A stretch of 8,291 nucleotides of DNA, from assembly GCA_023139225.1 (NCBI GenBank), contig JAGLNZ010000234.1, positions 1 through 8,291 of the forward strand, given 5' to 3'. How positions within the stretch are numbered: position 1 is the stretch's first letter; each line of letters opens with the position of its first letter. Source of the stretch: Desulfobacula sp. (GTDB lineage: Bacteria; Desulfobacterota; Desulfobacteria; Desulfobacterales; Desulfobacteraceae). Under the pieces are notes generated by a model. The model was not told the DNA's origin. It ran no database searches and saw only the letters and a list, made by a program, of their open reading frames with translations. Both the position numbers and the translations under genes were made by a program. Below are positions 6,327 through 8,291 of this stretch, in pieces.

Positions 6327-6337
6327 AGATTAAGGTT

Positions 6338-7444
6338 ATGAAATTTAAAATCAGTGAACAGGTAGCTAGCATTAAACCTTATGAGCCGGGCAAACCTCTC
6401 AAGGAGGTTGAACGAGAATACCAGCTTACCAATGTGGTCAAGCTAGCCTCCAATGAAAATCCAATCGGATTTTCCCCAAAAGTTAATGATGCAGTCTCAT
6501 TGCAGATGAAACACATGAACCGGTATCCAGAATCCTCTGCCCATATCCTTTGCAATAAGCTTGCTCAAAAATTTCATATAGATAGGAAGAATATTGTCAT
6601 AGGGAACGGATCTGATGATATCATCGCACTTTTGGCCCATGCTTTTTTAAATCCAGGGGATGAGGCGTTAATGCCGCTGCCGTCATTTTTAATGTATGAA
6701 ATCAGTGTTAAAACAGCCAAAGGTATACCTGTCATGGTTCCTTTAAACGATTACTCAACAAATCTTGAAGGCCTTGTTGACAAAATATCATCTAAAACCA
6801 GATTGGTTTTTATTACCAATCCGTTTAATCCAACCGGCAGTACGATTACCTGTGATGAGTTTAATGAATTTTTACAAAAAGTACCCGAGGATGTTATTAT
6901 TGTTGTGGATGAAGCATATATTGAATTTGTCAGGAAAGATGGGGTTTATGATTCTTTGAAAAATCCATTGCAGGACCCAAGGGTTGTCTCCTTAAGGACG
7001 TTTTCTAAAGCATACGGACTTGCAGGGTTCAGGGTAGGGTATGGAATAATGGATTCTGAAATTGCTCAAATTTTAAACAGGATCAGGCAGCCGTTTAATG
7101 TGAACACTCTTGCCCAGGCTGCGGCTGTTGCAGCCATTGACGATGAAGCGTTTTTAAAAAAGAGCATCAAAATCACCCATGATGGCCTTGATTTTTTGTT
7201 TGACAAGCTTGCCAGTCTTGGGCTGCGCTGTTTGCCGACCCAATCCAATTTTTTAATGCTGGATCTTGAAACAGATGCCACAAAGGTGTTTGAACAAATG
7301 CTCAAACTTGGTGTTATTGTGAGATCAATGAAATCATACGGATTTGATACATTTTTACGAGTGAGTATCGGCACAAAAGAAGAAAATATCGCTTTTATCC
7401 AGGCGCTTAAAAAAGTTTTAAAAAAATCAGGGAACCAAAGATGA
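6338..7444 (+). CDS. hisC: Histidinol-phosphate aminotransferase (possibly also aromatic amino acid aminotransferase)
   Basis: A PLP-dependent fold-type I aminotransferase of the HisC family, which interconverts imidazole-acetol phosphate and histidinol phosphate with glutamate as amino donor in the cytoplasm. Landmarks from the ATG at 6338: LASNENPIG (36-44), GNGSDD (89-94, PLP phosphate loop), NPFNPTG (161-167), DEAY (191-194, D191 for the PLP pyridine nitrogen), TFSKAYGLAGFRVGY (221-235) with Schiff-base K224 and phosphate-binding R232, SNFLML (303-308) and LRVSIGT (340-346) with carboxylate-binding R341. The 368-residue length is normal. Its stop overlaps the cmk start in ATGA. No other histidine gene is visible. 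HisC paralogues beside cmk/rpsA or aro genes often aminate phenylpyruvate or prephenate, so an aromatic role is a real alternative. Family firm, physiological substrate open. Confidence 0.9.
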   Translation: MKFKISEQVASIKPYEPGKPLKEVEREYQLTNVVKLASNENPIGFSPKVNDAVSLQMKHMNRYPESSAHILCNKLAQKFHIDRKNIVIGNGSDDIIALLAHAFLNPGDEALMPLPSFLMYEISVKTAKGIPVMVPLNDYSTNLEGLVDKISSKTRLVFITNPFNPTGSTITCDEFNEFLQKVPEDVIIVVDEAYIEFVRKDGVYDSLKNPLQDPRVVSLRTFSKAYGLAGFRVGYGIMDSEIAQILNRIRQPFNVNTLAQAAAVAAIDDEAFLKKSIKITHDGLDFLFDKLASLGLRCLPTQSNFLMLDLETDATKVFEQMLKLGVIVRSMKSYGFDTFLRVSIGTKEENIAFIQALKKVLKKSGNQR

Positions 7445-8109
7445 GCACCAGAATCATTACTATTGACGGTCCCGCAGGGGCTGGTAAAACAACAATAACC
7501 AAGCTGTTGTCACAAAGACTGGGATGTGTCTATGTTGACACCGGCGCCCTTTACAGGGGGGTAGCCTTTGAACTCCAGCAACAGAAAATCAACTGGGAAG
7601 ATAAAGCAGCGCTTGAAAATTTTTTAAAAAATCTTGATCTTAATTTTGTTATGGAAAATGATGTCCTTGTATTAATGTCATCGGGCAGGAATATAACAGA
7701 TTTTATCCGGTCACCTGAAATATCAATGCTGGCATCTTCTTCTTCTGCAAAACCTCAGGTTCGCGCGGCCCTGCTTGATATTCAAAGGAATATCGCAAAA
7801 ACAAAGGATGCTGTTTTCGAAGGCAGGGATATGGGAACGGTGGTTTTCCCGGATGCCGCAGTAAAGTTTTTTCTTTTTGCTGATTTAAATGTTCGTGCAA
7901 AAAGACGATTTGATGAAATGCCTGATGAAACAAAGGATATTCAAAAAGTTCAAGAACAGATGGAAATAAGGGATCATAATGATTCTCAAAGGAAATCGGC
8001 ACCGCTCAGACCGGCAGTCGATGCCATTGAAATTGACTCCTCAATTTTAACCATTGAACAAGTGGTTGAAAAAATGCTCGAATATATTGAAAAAGCCTGC
8101 AAAGCTTAA
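7441..8109 (+). CDS. cmk: Cytidylate (CMP/dCMP) kinase
   Basis: Cmk phosphorylates CMP and dCMP with ATP in the cytoplasm, supplying CDP and dCDP for nucleic acid and phospholipid precursors. The P-loop is GPAGAGKTT (10-18), followed by the CMP-binding YVDTGALYR (31-39), EGRDMGT (127-133) and the lid/C-terminal block from RDHNDSQR (177-184) through PLRPAVDAIEIDSS (188-201). The 222-residue length is typical of the bacterial type. Its ATG shares four bases with the hisC TGA, and AGGGA sits about 8 nt upstream within hisC, so translation should be coupled. The next gene on the same strand is probably rpsA, the usual partner. No terminator hairpin is visible after the stop, so read-through into rpsA is expected. 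Confidence 0.96.
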   Translation: MSTRIITIDGPAGAGKTTITKLLSQRLGCVYVDTGALYRGVAFELQQQKINWEDKAALENFLKNLDLNFVMENDVLVLMSSGRNITDFIRSPEISMLASSSSAKPQVRAALLDIQRNIAKTKDAVFEGRDMGTVVFPDAAVKFFLFADLNVRAKRRFDEMPDETKDIQKVQEQMEIRDHNDSQRKSAPLRPAVDAIEIDSSILTIEQVVEKMLEYIEKACKA

Positions 8110-8117
8110 CAATTCTA

Positions 8118-8146
8118 TTGATTTTTTCATTTCCATTTGATATACA
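8118..8146 (+). promoter_or_regulatory. Candidate internal promoter ahead of the probable rpsA
   Basis: TTGATT (8118-8123, 4/6) and TATACA (8141-8146, 4/6) are 17 nt apart, and TGA directly before the -10 makes an extended -10 element. Transcription would begin about 66 nt before the ATG at 8219. A separate promoter for S1 within a cmk-rpsA unit is known in E. coli. The match is modest. Confidence 0.35.
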
Positions 8147-8203
8147 GGTAAATTGTACTTGTTCATAATTTAGATCTTTTGAAGAAGTATAAAAATACGT
8201 TTA

Positions 8204-8208
8204 GGGGG
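8204..8208 (+). promoter_or_regulatory. Ribosome binding site of the probable rpsA
   Basis: A GGGGG run in a TTAGGGGGAA context lies 10 nt before the ATG at 8219, a reasonable Shine-Dalgarno match that supports this start. Confidence 0.55.
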
Positions 8209-8218
8209 AATAATATTA

Positions 8219-8291
8219 ATGAATAACATTGCTGAAGAAAACGAAAATCAAAAAATGAATACTGAAACTTTAGAGAAAGAAGAAGTCGCTT
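8219..8291 (+). CDS. rpsA: Start of a gene cut by the window edge, probably 30S ribosomal protein S1
   Basis: Only 24 codons are present: a very acidic and polar start (MNNIAEENENQKMNTETLEK and four more residues). No S1 domain falls inside the window, so the name rests on position: rpsA directly follows cmk in many proteobacteria, and an acidic N-terminal tail before the first S1 repeat is common in this protein. If correct, it is the mRNA-binding protein of the small ribosomal subunit. A good ribosome binding site precedes it. A second in-frame ATG at codon 13 has no ribosome site. It could instead be another acidic protein. Confidence 0.6.
   Translation, partial: MNNIAEENENQKMNTETLEKEEVA

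Noticed and set aside
6275..6337. TTG start extending HisC by 21 residues
   Set aside because: The TTG is part of the TTGACA hexamer and the extension does not look like HisC; the ATG at 6338 gives the usual length.
7066..7374. 102-codon minus-strand frame inside hisC, and a 99-codon one inside cmk (7703-8002)
   Set aside because: Antisense to conserved enzyme domains, with no plausible start signals or family resemblance.
8093..8130. Possible terminator after cmk (AAGC/GCTT arms followed by a T-run)
   Set aside because: Only four base pairs, the T-run is about 15 bases away, and the arms lie inside the cmk coding end.
8187..8198. Small inverted repeat GTAT-AAAA-ATAC before the probable rpsA
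   Set aside because: Four A/T-rich pairs with a 4-base loop; expected by chance in such AT-rich sequence.
1..8291. CRISPR arrays, tRNA or rRNA genes, insertion sequences, toxin-antitoxin or defence genes
   Set aside because: No regularly spaced repeats, no structural RNA hallmarks, and every large frame is accounted for by a housekeeping or envelope gene.

Overview
The window is AT-rich, gene-dense bacterial DNA with Gram-negative features. The products include a PlsB-type glycerol-3-phosphate acyltransferase, a MurU/AmgK-type cell-wall salvage enzyme, and a cmk gene followed by what looks like rpsA. Gene content and codon use (many AAA, AAT, TTT codons) suggest a Desulfobacterota bacterium of the Desulfobacter/Desulfobacula kind. 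That placement rests on general resemblance, not on a marker gene, so it is tentative.

Layout. Positions 1-3887 hold two minus-strand genes. plsB is transcribed first, and a two-domain nucleotidyltransferase/kinase starts 3 nt after its stop and runs off the left edge. Positions 3888-4094 are a divergent promoter region. A small plus-strand gene (4095-4367) encodes a two-helix membrane protein of unknown function. It ends at a bidirectional hairpin terminator (4384-4417), whose loop also contains the stop codon of the convergent gene. Positions 4400-6224 hold a second minus-strand pair: a DUF1343/NamZ-family exo-beta-N-acetylmuramidase followed, with an 8-nt overlap, by ribonuclease HI. Positions 6225-6337 are a second divergent promoter region. 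From 6338 rightwards the plus strand carries hisC, cmk (4-nt ATGA overlap) and the first codons of a gene that is probably rpsA.

How the genes fit together. The most notable theme is cell-wall sugar salvage. A NamZ-like enzyme would release free N-acetylmuramic acid (MurNAc), and the fused MurU-AmgK protein would turn MurNAc into UDP-MurNAc by phosphorylation at C1 and uridylyl transfer. The two are about 4 kb apart in separate minus-strand transcription units. The fused gene is coupled to plsB, so phospholipid and peptidoglycan precursor synthesis share a transcript. The right-hand block (hisC-cmk-rpsA) is a housekeeping group resembling the aromatic amino acid/cmk/rpsA neighbourhood seen in many proteobacteria.

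No tRNA, rRNA, CRISPR array, insertion sequence or phage gene was found. No stretch above 300 bases lacks a gene. Most of the window is ordinary core genome. The interesting points are the enzyme fusion, the NamZ without a visible export signal, the gene-end/terminator overlap and the unidentified small membrane protein.
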